A DNA stretch of 64,000 nucleotides from assembly GCA_949287085.1 (NCBI GenBank), contig CASEER010000005.1, forward strand, positions 23,184 through 87,183, written 5' to 3'. Below the pieces are notes generated by a model. The model was not told the DNA's origin. It was given only the letters and a program-made list of their open reading frames with translations, and searched no databases. The stretch comes from an uncultured Coriobacteriaceae bacterium (lineage in GTDB: Bacteria > Actinomycetota > Coriobacteriia > Coriobacteriales > Coriobacteriaceae). How positions within the stretch are numbered: position 1 is the stretch's first letter; every line of letters begins with the position of its first letter. Below, in pieces: positions 33,601 to 41,814 of the stretch. The position numbers and the translations under genes are program-made.

Positions 33601-36522
33601 CAAAAGTCAACCAATACGGTTGGCGGGCAGAACGCCCCCGCGCTCCGCGGGTTTGAAACGGTGGGCACGGAGTTCACGGGCAACAAGGACGATAAGCGCG
33701 ATGCCAACATCTACTTCTTCTATAAGCGCAACCGGTATGATGTAACGCTTGCGAACGCTGCGGCTACCGGTCAGGGCAGCGACTATGTGCTCCCGGAGAG
33801 CGCATGGAAGCAGCGCATAGATGGGAAGACGCTTGCGCAGCACGGGTGGGAGCGCCAGAGTGACGGCAGCATCAAGGCCCGCTACGGCGCCTCGCTCCAT
33901 CCGCTCGCAAACGCGGAGTTCATGGATTACCTTACCAGCCGAGACCGGGGCGATGGCCGTTTGCAGTCGCCCGATGTCGTGGCGGGCGAAACCCAGCGCC
34001 ACTTTAGGGCATGGTTCTTGAACCAGCGTTTGAGCGTAAAGGCAGATTGGACCTCTACAACCTCCGATCTGGCGGCCGTTGCAAACAACGTGACGCTCTA
34101 CGCAGGGTGGAGCACGCCTCGCTATACCACGCGCTATGCGTTGAACGGCGGCACGTGGCAAGACGGCGGCGACTCGAAGATCGAGTACAGTTTGGTGGTG
34201 GCCGATCTGCCGTGGGGAGGCGACAAGACGGGCACGGCGACCGTGTCGTTTGCCTACCCGCATCAAACGGACAACTCCAATGCGGACCTGTACTGGTATG
34301 CGCAGACCGCCGACGATGACCATCTCTACATCGACCAGATGTACGTGGTTCCCGGAGGCGTTGGCAAGTTCATGGAGAAGGACTCCGCAAGCGGCCACTG
34401 GGCGCTCAAAGAAAGCTTTGACATCGCCGATTTGCAGGCGGCTTCTGAGGAGCCGGAGCTTGAGTCGCTGACGGGCAGGTACTTCTGCTATATGGCGGGC
34501 AACGGCACCGAGACGCATCAGAGCCATGAGTACTACGTGAACATCAACCGCTATCTGGGTGATGAGCTTGCCGAGCCTAACAAGCCCATTCGCAACGGAT
34601 ACAGCTTTGCGGGTTGGTACGAGTTCGACCAAGACGAGCGGTTTGACCCGGATTCCACGGCGAGCCAAAACACCGCGCGCCAGTATCTTGCGGACGAGCT
34701 GGAGGGCTCTTCGGTAAGTATCGATGCCTATGGCGACGGATACGTGTACCTGAACTCGGTGGGCGACGCATATTTGCTGCACCGCGACCAAGAGGGGAAA
34801 CTCTTCTATTATCCCGATCAAACCGGGTACCGGCTGAGCTTCCAGCACGGGGCCTCGGTGGTAACGGGCGCGCGCGATGTCTATGCGGCGTGGGAGCCGT
34901 CGGCAGGTGCCGAGTTCCACACTTTGCATCTGGTTGAGAAGAGCGCAGTTGCATACGACAACGCGAGCTTTGCCGACTACGACCTTGATAAAGCAGACAC
35001 CATTACGCTCAACATCGACGGAAAGCCTGCGGAATACTACGTTCTAAAGAACGAAAGCCAGCAGGTCTATAACGGCAGCGTGGTCAAGGCGACGGCGTTC
35101 GAGCGCTTGGTGGACAACGAGTCGCACGTGTGGCTACCGCAGCATGCGAGCCTGAACGTGAGCACCACCGACGCCACGCAGACGGCCACGGTGGACGCGA
35201 ACGGTACGGTGAGCTTGCAGAACGACGCAGGCAGCTACCGCGTGAAGGACGATGGCGGGCAGTTTAGCTACTACGCCTACTTTGTGTACAAAAAGACCGA
35301 TCAGATTACCTACAACGTCTACACCATCGACCTCTCGCTCGCGGTGGCAAAGGGTGACCTCGCCACGTACGACGACGTGTTTGACCGAGACGACCCTCCG
35401 GCAAGCGACGCCTCCTATGTGTTGGGAGTCGAGCGGCGAAGCATGCAGCTCGAGGGTGACAAGGACCCTGTGGTGACGGTGCAGGCGCCGGATGTTCCCG
35501 GCAAGACGGTGTACCGCGACACGCAGCAGACGCTCGCGCTTGCCGCCGATGAGGGATCGAACAACGTGTACTTCTACTACGTGGCGGGCGACGGTTCAAA
35601 CCGTTACACCATCACCTACCACCTCATGCACGATGGCTCATACGAGACGGGCTGGCAGGTGGCGTTCAAGAACGTCCCGGCCGCAGACGGCGAGACGCTT
35701 GGCGCAACCCAGCTGGAGCACTTCTTTGACACCCTGGTCGATACGGCGTACGCGGCCGACGGTTACCGTGATTCCACGGAGAGCGGCGAGCAGAGTCTCT
35801 ATAACCGGTATAAGGACATGTCCATCGAGATGGCGCGCAGCGATGCTCAGACCGAGAGCTTCACGGTGGGGGGCAACAACGGAACGAGCGCGCTCGAGCA
35901 CAGCGTTGCCCGCGCCTTTAACGACGGGGCCATGGTGGATGGGCACAACCCGGCGAATGACGTGATCGTGCTGCAGGATGGCACAAACGTGGACGTATAC
36001 CTCAAACTCGCGCAGCTCACGATCAAGAAGGTCGATTGGACCGATACCCCGCTTACGGGCAGCACGTTTACCCTCGAGCGCCTGAAGCTGCGCGATGGCA
36101 CAGCTGCCGATGCGGGCGAGACCATGCTCGTGGATGCTGACGGCGACGGTACGCCCGAGCAGTATGTGCTCGACGATTCGTTCCCGGCGACCACGGCGAC
36201 CTCCGATGCCGAGGGCAATGCGGTGTTTTACAACCTTGCGGCAGATGAGCCACAGGTGTATCGCGTGCGGGAAACCGGCTGGCCCGCGGGCTATGCGCCC
36301 ATCAAAGAGCCGGTGTATGTCGTGGTGTACCAGAGCGATGCTCAGGGCGACCCAGTGTACCAGGTGGTTTACACCATCAAGAACAACGGGGTGGCGGAGC
36401 TGCCGCGCACGGGCGTGTTCGGCGGCACCTATGTGCCCCTGCTTGTGGGAGGCGCGCTGCTGGGCGCGGTGGCAGTGGTTGCGCTGCTACATGGTGGAGC
36501 GCGTAAAGGGCGTGATGCCTGA
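30676..36522 (+). CDS. Giant LPXTG-anchored pilus tip/adhesin protein
   Basis: 1948 residues. Signal peptide (hydrophobic 21-38, cleavage near AAA-EE at 46-48). The ectodomain contains several Listeria-Bacteroides/InlB B-type repeats of form GY.F.GW (about 127-160, 537-579, 1306 onward), MucBP-like strands (VNIHYRQADG, INVYYQRNMY, NIYFFYKRNRY) and a Cna-B/SpaA-type domain (about 1781-1905). It ends with sorting signal LPRTG (1909-1913), a membrane helix and a basic tail GGARKGRDA. Being first in a pilin-sortase operon, it is probably the tip adhesin. No von Willebrand A domain is seen, so the ligand cannot be guessed. GTG 30676 has a weak ribosome site. Confidence 0.85.
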   Translation: MGHLGGLYRSIVRLLRGRGCVAAVMVLTIAACLGVAGGHMLDVAAAEETDDASQAVTLSLDEQKSIVQLAQKARAQEPETVDVTLDLTGGDISGLAADGWERATQDGTWSRTCDNGAELSLDAPVRYGYDFLGWDTDGDGSVNEGDLTASDGLTVTAVWQRQAMQVKFVSGSSSQVASVPYESILWSDEAHKPWESAQFDASGTATVDGITYAGDTFNNVRVQRHAFEEGFAGQGPSSYWYSFELSLDDGVSQAFFAYGGTPSFQTASDTFSHWKMTQGGEGCQVTQDGTVFRALFVSQAAYVVNIHYRQADGTTVTDSVTKVIPQADVTSGSMTVDFDIPASAHYAVQQDGIHAYHMDGSEISSTDGFTVSVGQNNSSAHATFELGKVFPGDDGAQIKYLSIVVLYTSIQVNYQVEYYQQNAARSGYVKQETVHSTVQVSYGQHITIDAKSYDGFMVAAQSRLALVDGVYLLEQDEGNSAIVWNGTTNTFTIKIYYDRASYFIYPFANSNETAADPVRVVYGNTTPTLDNITPTKTGYSFKGWTVYRLNAVGELEPEQNFTLGSSAMPAYDLYAVAEWEPVDVSFRVVLWLEQADSPSFSNVYEKEVTLTGVKSEDKLTVNTAGDALTVSSGGSGQAQTFSSKSLLEEYVKRAYADQTDFDAEQYAQFFTYDQVDTRTSAGNVALAKLAGSIGENDSQVDETFQAVVQADGTTSINVYYQRNMYSVDIVLGKYNGQQLQVATYTPGSIGASTWQNYSGSISGMQFDGLTQFDNISAAGWQNTPTTYGLADEDGTRIERSPLGRFGTKQIDGHTCLVYQVTAKFEAPVDQFWPTLSRVQVKSNGDNKSYISLGPDEQSYYRLVTSKVSGNSNILNIYGSMNEEVLLRKSNGFYAAQSTGENGASVTHTMVSYWYENANTYTYYFLREVLDASLSPANYAEFNAQKADNGQYRSGDILKYDGALYVYDTTGEGRQQQKSTNTVGGQNAPALRGFETVGTEFTGNKDDKRDANIYFFYKRNRYDVTLANAAATGQGSDYVLPESAWKQRIDGKTLAQHGWERQSDGSIKARYGASLHPLANAEFMDYLTSRDRGDGRLQSPDVVAGETQRHFRAWFLNQRLSVKADWTSTTSDLAAVANNVTLYAGWSTPRYTTRYALNGGTWQDGGDSKIEYSLVVADLPWGGDKTGTATVSFAYPHQTDNSNADLYWYAQTADDDHLYIDQMYVVPGGVGKFMEKDSASGHWALKESFDIADLQAASEEPELESLTGRYFCYMAGNGTETHQSHEYYVNINRYLGDELAEPNKPIRNGYSFAGWYEFDQDERFDPDSTASQNTARQYLADELEGSSVSIDAYGDGYVYLNSVGDAYLLHRDQEGKLFYYPDQTGYRLSFQHGASVVTGARDVYAAWEPSAGAEFHTLHLVEKSAVAYDNASFADYDLDKADTITLNIDGKPAEYYVLKNESQQVYNGSVVKATAFERLVDNESHVWLPQHASLNVSTTDATQTATVDANGTVSLQNDAGSYRVKDDGGQFSYYAYFVYKKTDQITYNVYTIDLSLAVAKGDLATYDDVFDRDDPPASDASYVLGVERRSMQLEGDKDPVVTVQAPDVPGKTVYRDTQQTLALAADEGSNNVYFYYVAGDGSNRYTITYHLMHDGSYETGWQVAFKNVPAADGETLGATQLEHFFDTLVDTAYAADGYRDSTESGEQSLYNRYKDMSIEMARSDAQTESFTVGGNNGTSALEHSVARAFNDGAMVDGHNPANDVIVLQDGTNVDVYLKLAQLTIKKVDWTDTPLTGSTFTLERLKLRDGTAADAGETMLVDADGDGTPEQYVLDDSFPATTATSDAEGNAVFYNLAADEPQVYRVRETGWPAGYAPIKEPVYVVVYQSDAQGDPVYQVVYTIKNNGVAELPRTGVFGGTYVPLLVGGALLGAVAVVALLHGGARKGRDA

Positions 36523-36604
36523 TGCGATGGCGATGACCAAGGCCCGCATGCGCGGGCAACCATATCAGACCGTGACGATAATGGATGGGGAGAAGGAGAA
36601 AACA

Positions 36605-38329
36605 ATGTTGCAAGCTAAGATTCGACGGGCCGTGGTTGCCGCAGCGGCGCTCATGCTGCTGGCGCTCACGGCGGTGCCATCAGCGTTTGCTGTGGATACA
36701 GCGGGTGTGGAAGTGGTGAGCCAGAACTCGAGCGTGACCGTGCACGTGCGCGATGCGCAGCCGGCTCATGATTCGGCTGATGGCTCGGAAATCACGAAAC
36801 CTGCGGGCCAACCCATCGCCGACGCCACGCTCAAGTACGTCAAGGTGGGCGAGCTGGTGCAGTACACCACCAACGGAAAGACCTCGCTTATGTACGCGGT
36901 GAGCGACAGCGCGGAAAAGACGTTCGAGTGGACCATGACCGGCAAGACCACGGTCACGATCGGCACCGGGACATATTACCTGGTTGATGCGACTGATTTG
37001 AGCGAGTACATTAGCGGCAAGACGTCGCATGAGTTGGCTACGGTTCAGGCCGGCTGGACCGAGACTCAGATGACGGGCTCCGATGGTTCTGTGACGGTCA
37101 GCAGCCTTTCTGGTCTCTACCTGTTCATCGGTGGCGACATGCCGCAAAACGTGTCCGAGGAAATCGTGCCTTTCTTTGTGACCGCCCCGCTGCCGGATGC
37201 GAAGACAAGCGCGTGGAACACGTCCATCCACGTGTACCCCAAGGTCGATACGTCGAGCGCTATCACCGTTGCCAAGCAGGTTAAGTATGCCAGCAAAAAT
37301 GATCAGGCATACGCTGCGATCAAGAGCGTGAACGCTAATACGACCCTGAGCTATCGCGTTCAGATTACCATTCCGGCCGACGTGCAGAACCTCGACAAGT
37401 TCACGCTGACGGATACCTTGCCCACGGGTGTTTCGTTTGCAGACGCGATGCCTACGGCAACGGTGACTTCGACGGGGGTTACGCTTGGCCAGAGCGATTA
37501 CTCCTGCTCGTGCGACACGACAAAGCGAGAGATCACCTTCAGCTTGACGCAGAGCGGTAAGCAGAAGTTCCCGACGACCCCCACAGCGCAAGCGACGATC
37601 GCGATTACCTACAACGTCTACGTGAACAACACGGCAAACCTTGCCGATAGCTTGACCAACACGGCGGACCTCTCGTACTCCTTCGTGGGCAACAGCAAGG
37701 ACATTGAGGCCAATGCCCAGGCGACGGTCTATACCTACGGCATGGATCTCACCAAGACGTTTAGCGATAGCCCCCAAACGTTCCCGACCGGTGCCATCTT
37801 TGCGCTCTATACGGATAAGCAGTGCACGGAGAGTAGCGCCATCAAGGTAACCGGAAACAACGGTGTCTATTGGGTTGACGCAAGCGGGAACGGTCCGACC
37901 ATGACGGTCGTTCAAGATGGTACGAATACCGATGGCACCCTGACCCTTAAGGGCCTTGCCGCGGGCACGTACTACCTCAAGGAAACCGCCGCGCCCGATG
38001 GTTACGGCGTGCTGCATGACCCCATCAAGGTTACGATTGCGGCTGGTGCTAGCGGTGCTAGCACGTCCGGTCTCGACAGCGCCATCAAGAACCCCACGGC
38101 GACCGTGAACGATGCTGCGGCGACCATTGCCGCGCGTACCGATAACGACGACAACACCTCCGCTGGCCTGGTGCAGCTTACGGTGGAGAACAAGCCCCAG
38201 AACTTCATCTGGGGGCTGCTGCCTCAGACCGGTAGCGTGGGCTCCTTCATGCTTGTTGCGGCGGGCCTGGCCATTGTGGGCTTCGTCGTGATCATGATTG
38301 CGTCGCGCCGCCGCGGTAACCGCGCCTAG
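36605..38329 (+). CDS. Major pilin backbone subunit (LPQTG)
   Basis: 574 residues. Signal peptide 1-29 (basic RR, then an AAAALMLLALTA core, cleavage after AFA). The pilin motif VYPK is at 210-213 (K213 is the expected sortase cross-link), a D2-type isopeptide domain follows (LSYRVQITIP, FTLTDTLPTGV), then a Cna-B domain with E-box YYLKETAAPDGY (E460), and the sorting signal LPQTG (539-543) with membrane helix and RRRGNRA tail. GAGAAGGAG precedes ATG 36605; the same frame runs 170 codons upstream inside the adhesin gene, which is not coding. Sortase starts 11 bases downstream. Confidence 0.93.
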   Translation: MLQAKIRRAVVAAAALMLLALTAVPSAFAVDTAGVEVVSQNSSVTVHVRDAQPAHDSADGSEITKPAGQPIADATLKYVKVGELVQYTTNGKTSLMYAVSDSAEKTFEWTMTGKTTVTIGTGTYYLVDATDLSEYISGKTSHELATVQAGWTETQMTGSDGSVTVSSLSGLYLFIGGDMPQNVSEEIVPFFVTAPLPDAKTSAWNTSIHVYPKVDTSSAITVAKQVKYASKNDQAYAAIKSVNANTTLSYRVQITIPADVQNLDKFTLTDTLPTGVSFADAMPTATVTSTGVTLGQSDYSCSCDTTKREITFSLTQSGKQKFPTTPTAQATIAITYNVYVNNTANLADSLTNTADLSYSFVGNSKDIEANAQATVYTYGMDLTKTFSDSPQTFPTGAIFALYTDKQCTESSAIKVTGNNGVYWVDASGNGPTMTVVQDGTNTDGTLTLKGLAAGTYYLKETAAPDGYGVLHDPIKVTIAAGASGASTSGLDSAIKNPTATVNDAAATIAARTDNDDNTSAGLVQLTVENKPQNFIWGLLPQTGSVGSFMLVAAGLAIVGFVVIMIASRRRGNRA

Positions 38330-38340
38330 GCGTTCTGCCC

Positions 38341-39348
38341 GTGCCGGTGTCGCGTCGACATAATCCATCCGGGCGAGGAGGTTCGCACCTGCGGGCCTCC
38401 TCGCCCTCTACGTCGCGGCGGTTCCGCATCGTCATGCTGGCGCTGCTGGTCATCGGGATCGCGCTTATAGCCTACCCGTTGGTGGGGAGCTATATGGAGG
38501 AGCGGGAGTCGGCGCAGGTGATTGCCAACTACGACGAAAAGACGGCTAAGCTGGCGGCAGATGAGGTACAGGCGGAGTTTGATGCAGCCGATGCCTATAA
38601 CGAAGCGCTGAGTAAAGCCGACGTGGAGCTCACCGACCCCTTTGACCCCTCGACGATCGATGATGCGCCGGCCTCATACGACGACATCTTCAATACCGAG
38701 GGCAACGGCGTGATGGGCTATTTGGAAATCCCAAAGATCGACGTGATGATCCCCATCTATCACGGCACGGGGAACGATGTCCTGCAGCAGGGCGCGGGCC
38801 ATATGAGCAACACGTCGCTCCCTACGGGAAAGCCGGGGACGCATGCCGTCTTTGCGGCGCACACGGCGCTCCCGCGCGCGCGAATGTTCACCGACCTTCC
38901 GCAGCTCAAAGAAGGCGATGTATTCTACCTGCATATCTTGGGGCGAACGCTGGCGTATGAGGTCGATCAGATTTCCATCGTGGAGCCACAGGACTCATCA
39001 AAGCTTGCAGCGGTCGAAGGCAAGAATTACGTGACGCTCCTTACCTGTTATCCGTACGGGATCAACACGCACCGGCTGCTGGTGCGCGGGGTGGGCGTGC
39101 CGTACGAAGAGGCGCAGGCCGCGGAGGGCGAGCCGGCACAGTCGAGCATTTGGATGACGGAGTACCTGCACGGAATCGCGCTGTGTTTGGCGGTCTATAT
39201 TCCCTTGGTGGCGCTGATTGTCTACGTGGTGCGCCGCCGGAGGCGCGATGGCGGTGCTGCAGCTGCTGTGGCAGGGGGCGTACGAAAGAGCAGGGCGGTG
39301 CGCCATAAGCCGCCTGCACGGCACAGACAAGGCAGGCGTTACAGATAG
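38341..39348 (+). CDS. srtC: Class C pilin-polymerising sortase
   Basis: 335 residues. N-terminal helix about 28-50, lid motif DPF (99-101), catalytic H174 (AAHTALP), TLLTC (C236) and R245 (THRLLVRG), then a C-terminal helix (about 282-300) and a very basic tail. The lid and second helix identify class C. It joins pilin LPQTG Thr to the pilin-motif Lys. GTG 38341 is 11 bases after the pilin stop. It would serve both surface proteins, as no other sortase is present in the window; final wall anchoring would need a housekeeping sortase elsewhere. The gene's last 10 bases overlap the convergent gene. Confidence 0.94.
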   Translation: MPVSRRHNPSGRGGSHLRASSPSTSRRFRIVMLALLVIGIALIAYPLVGSYMEERESAQVIANYDEKTAKLAADEVQAEFDAADAYNEALSKADVELTDPFDPSTIDDAPASYDDIFNTEGNGVMGYLEIPKIDVMIPIYHGTGNDVLQQGAGHMSNTSLPTGKPGTHAVFAAHTALPRARMFTDLPQLKEGDVFYLHILGRTLAYEVDQISIVEPQDSSKLAAVEGKNYVTLLTCYPYGINTHRLLVRGVGVPYEEAQAAEGEPAQSSIWMTEYLHGIALCLAVYIPLVALIVYVVRRRRRDGGAAAAVAGGVRKSRAVRHKPPARHRQGRRYR

Positions 39349-39800
39349 GCCAAAAGCGGAAGGTAGTGCTGGGCGCTCTGGGGCACCGCGAGCGTCAGCT
39401 CCTCGCCAAGGGCATCGACCGTTACATACGAAGGGTCCGCATAGGTGGTGACCGTGGCGCTCGCTCCCCGGTAGGTGGTGTTAAACGAGCCGGTAGCCGA
39501 GGCATCGGCGGGAAGCGTGACGACGCTCCATGAGCTGATGTTGAGCTGGTCGATGGCGCTGGTGATCTGGCTTTCGCTGAGCCCGGTAGCGCTTGCGATG
39601 TCCGAGACATGCTCGCGGAGCATAGAGTCGATGTTGCCCTTAACGCCCGAGGCATCGAGCGCCGCATTGGCAATGCCGTTGCCGAGCATGTTCTCAAGCG
39701 GCGATCCCTTGAGTGCAAAGTTCCAAGCGACCGAAAGCACGCCGAGCACCACCACGATGCCCAAGAGCGTCCCCGCAAGCGCTCGCGTTACCGTTCTCAT
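39339..39800 (-). CDS. Predicted membrane-anchored exported protein, unknown function
   Basis: 153 residues. Basic start MRTVTRALAG, hydrophobic helix about 8-27 (LLGIVVVLGVLSVAW), then a soluble outer part with no Cys after the helix (so not a lipoprotein) and no recognised domain. AGGGAGG precedes ATG 39800. Its 3' end overlaps srtC by 10 bases in a convergent arrangement, so the two transcripts could interfere. Closeness to the pilus operon does not prove a link. Confidence 0.7.
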   Translation of the reverse strand: MRTVTRALAGTLLGIVVVLGVLSVAWNFALKGSPLENMLGNGIANAALDASGVKGNIDSMLREHVSDIASATGLSESQITSAIDQLNISSWSVVTLPADASATGSFNTTYRGASATVTTYADPSYVTVDALGEELTLAVPQSAQHYLPLLAYL

Positions 39801-39940
39801 CCTGCTCTACCTCCCTCTCAGCGTCAATGGCTCCACTATTCCCCAAACCGCCCTAACGGAGCCCCTCTCCACAAGAGAAGCCCCAAAACGATGCGGCCCT
39901 CTTTGCTGTTCTCGCCCCAGCAAGAACGTAGCGAAGGCCT

Positions 39941-40030
39941 CCTCCCTCTTCCTCCGCCGCGAGTTCCGCAGCCCTTCGTAGCTCCGCTACGAAGGGCGAG
40001 GACTGCCCGAGCGCTGGAGGAAGAGGGAGG
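39941..40030 (-). terminator. Nested double hairpin after the DUF711 gene
   Basis: Outer 15-bp perfect stem CCTCCCTCTTCCTCC (39941-39955) / complement (40016-40030) encloses an 11-bp inner stem CCCTTCGTAGC (39972-39982) / GCTACGAAGGG (39986-39996). It lies 15 bases past the stop of the minus-strand gene; no T-run, so it may block 3' decay rather than terminate. Confidence 0.6.
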
Positions 40031-40044
40031 GGACCGCCGGGAGC

Positions 40045-41409
40045 CTAGTTCTTGAGCGAGTTCAGGGGTGCCGGGAACCGCCCACCGCGATGCGCGAACA
40101 CCGTGCCCGCATGCGGATTGACCTGCATGACCGGCGCGCGGCCAAAGAGCCCACCGTATTCGACGGTGTCGCCCACGCCCTTGCCGATGGCGGGAATCAC
40201 GCGCACAGCCGTGGTCTTGTTGTTGATGACGCCGATGGCCATCTCGTCGGCAATGATGCCGGCGATGGCCTCAACCGAGGTGTCGCCCGGGATGGCGATC
40301 ATGTCGAGGCCCACCGAGCACACGCAGGTCATGGCCTCGAGCTTCTCGAGCGAGAGCGCGCCCGCTTCGACGGCGTCGATCATGCCGGCGTCCTCGGATA
40401 CGGGGATGAACGCACCCGAGAGGCCGCCCACGCTCGAGGTGGCCATGACGCCGCCCTTCTTGACGCAGTCGTTGAGCAGGGCGAGCGCCGCCGTGGTGCC
40501 GGGGCCGCCGCAGGTGCCCACGCCGATGATCTCGAGGATGCGCGCCACCGAGTCGCCAATGGCGGGCGTCGGCGCGAGCGAGAGGTCCACGATGCCCTTC
40601 TCCACGCCCAGGCGGCGCGCGGCTTCGCGGCTCATGAGCTCGCCTGCGCGCGTGATCTTGAACGCCGTCTTCTTGATCTCCTCGGCAACTTCCATCATGT
40701 TGGCGGTCTTGGGCAGCTGCTCAAGGGCGGCGGCCATCACACCCGGGCCAGAAACGCCCACGTTAATAACGGCATCGGCCTCGCCCGAGCCGTGCACGGC
40801 ACCGGCCATGAAGGGGGAGTCCTCAACCATATTGGCAAAGACCACGAATTTCGAAGCGCCCACGGAGTCCTCGTTGGCGGTGAGGCGCGCCGCATCGAGC
40901 ACGGTTTGCGCCACCATGAGCACAGCGTCCATGTTGATGCCGGCGCGCAGGCTCGCCACGTTGACGCTCGAGCACACGCGACTCGTGTTGGCGAGCGCCT
41001 CGGGGATGCTCTGGATCAGGCGCTGGTCGGCGTCGCCGATGCCCTTCTGCACGAGCGCCGAGAAGCCGCCCAGGTAGTCGATGCCAAGGGTCTCGGCCGC
41101 GCGGTCGAGCGCATGGGCGAGCGGGGTCAGGTCTTCTTCCGCGCAGCACGCGGCGATCTGTGCCACCGGCGTCACCGAGACGCGCTTGTTCACGATGGGG
41201 ATGCCGTATTCGCGCTCGAGGCTTTCGGCGGTTTCGACCAGATGCTCTGCGGTAGAGGTAACGCGGTCGTAGACCTTGGTGCACATGCGGCCGAGGTCCT
41301 CGTCGGCACAGCCCATGAGCGAGATGCCCATCGTTACGGTGCGGATGTCCAGGTGCTGCTCCGCGACCATGCCGCGGGTCTCGGCGATCTCTGCCGGGGT
41401 AATAGCCAT
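40045..41409 (-). CDS. UPF0210/DUF711 (PFL-like fold) protein
   Basis: 454 residues, full length for the family. Typical stretches are [46 protein letters not shown] and [14 protein letters not shown]. The structure known for this family resembles pyruvate formate-lyase but lacks the glycyl radical; its reaction is unknown. AGGAG precedes ATG 41409. In many Firmicutes the gene follows a small ACT-domain gene; none is seen in the 405 bp upstream. Monocistronic here. Confidence 0.88.
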   Translation of the reverse strand: MAITPAEIAETRGMVAEQHLDIRTVTMGISLMGCADEDLGRMCTKVYDRVTSTAEHLVETAESLEREYGIPIVNKRVSVTPVAQIAACCAEEDLTPLAHALDRAAETLGIDYLGGFSALVQKGIGDADQRLIQSIPEALANTSRVCSSVNVASLRAGINMDAVLMVAQTVLDAARLTANEDSVGASKFVVFANMVEDSPFMAGAVHGSGEADAVINVGVSGPGVMAAALEQLPKTANMMEVAEEIKKTAFKITRAGELMSREAARRLGVEKGIVDLSLAPTPAIGDSVARILEIIGVGTCGGPGTTAALALLNDCVKKGGVMATSSVGGLSGAFIPVSEDAGMIDAVEAGALSLEKLEAMTCVCSVGLDMIAIPGDTSVEAIAGIIADEMAIGVINNKTTAVRVIPAIGKGVGDTVEYGGLFGRAPVMQVNPHAGTVFAHRGGRFPAPLNSLKN

Positions 41410-41635
41410 AAGGAGCTCCTATCTGCTGGTTTGCACGGTCTATTCTACCGTGGGATGCCGCGCCGCCGCGCCTGACCGCGCCGTTCCTCAGTCGTTAACA
41501 CGAGAACGGTACGAATGGCGCGCGCCGCACGCGCCCTGCCGAGGCTTGGCGCGGCATGCGCGCATCGCTCGGGATCGGCGTGGCGTGCGCGCAACGCTCA
41601 GGATTGATGCGGCGTGTCGTGCCGCGCAGAATTCT

Positions 41636-41695
41636 CGGGCGGATTTCACGTACATAACCACCTCAGAAACCCGTTATATACGTGAAATCCGCCCG
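41636..41695. repeat. Long palindrome CGGGCGGATTTCACGTA
   Basis: 17-bp perfect arms (41636-41652 and 41679-41695) around 26 bases. Same general build as the other intergenic palindromes of the window, but a different sequence; only one copy here. Confidence 0.7.
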
Positions 41696-41700
41696 AAGTT

Positions 41701-41742
41701 TGGTTGCTGAGAGGTGGTTGCTGAGAGGTGGCTGCCCAGAGG
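41701..41742. repeat. 14-bp tandem repeat TGGTTGCTGAGAGG x3
   Basis: Two identical units and a third with three changes, immediately beside the palindrome at 41636-41695. Confidence 0.75.
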
Positions 41743-41814
41743 TGCGGGGCGCCGGCGGTTGCCATGCTTGAGGAGCGCGAATCGCCCCGCCCATGCGCCC
41801 GAGGGCCGCCCCGC

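Larger units (their letters stand above)
41410..41814. other. 405-bp gap between DUF711 gene and metH
   Basis: GC-rich filler on the DUF711 side, a 60-bp palindrome (41636-41695), a 14-bp tandem repeat (41701-41742), and about 70 bp of metH 3' flank. No gene. Confidence 0.6.

Noticed and set aside
36095..36604. 170-codon N-terminal extension of the pilin gene
   Set aside because: It overlaps the end of the adhesin gene in another frame; a ribosome site and signal peptide place the start at 36605.
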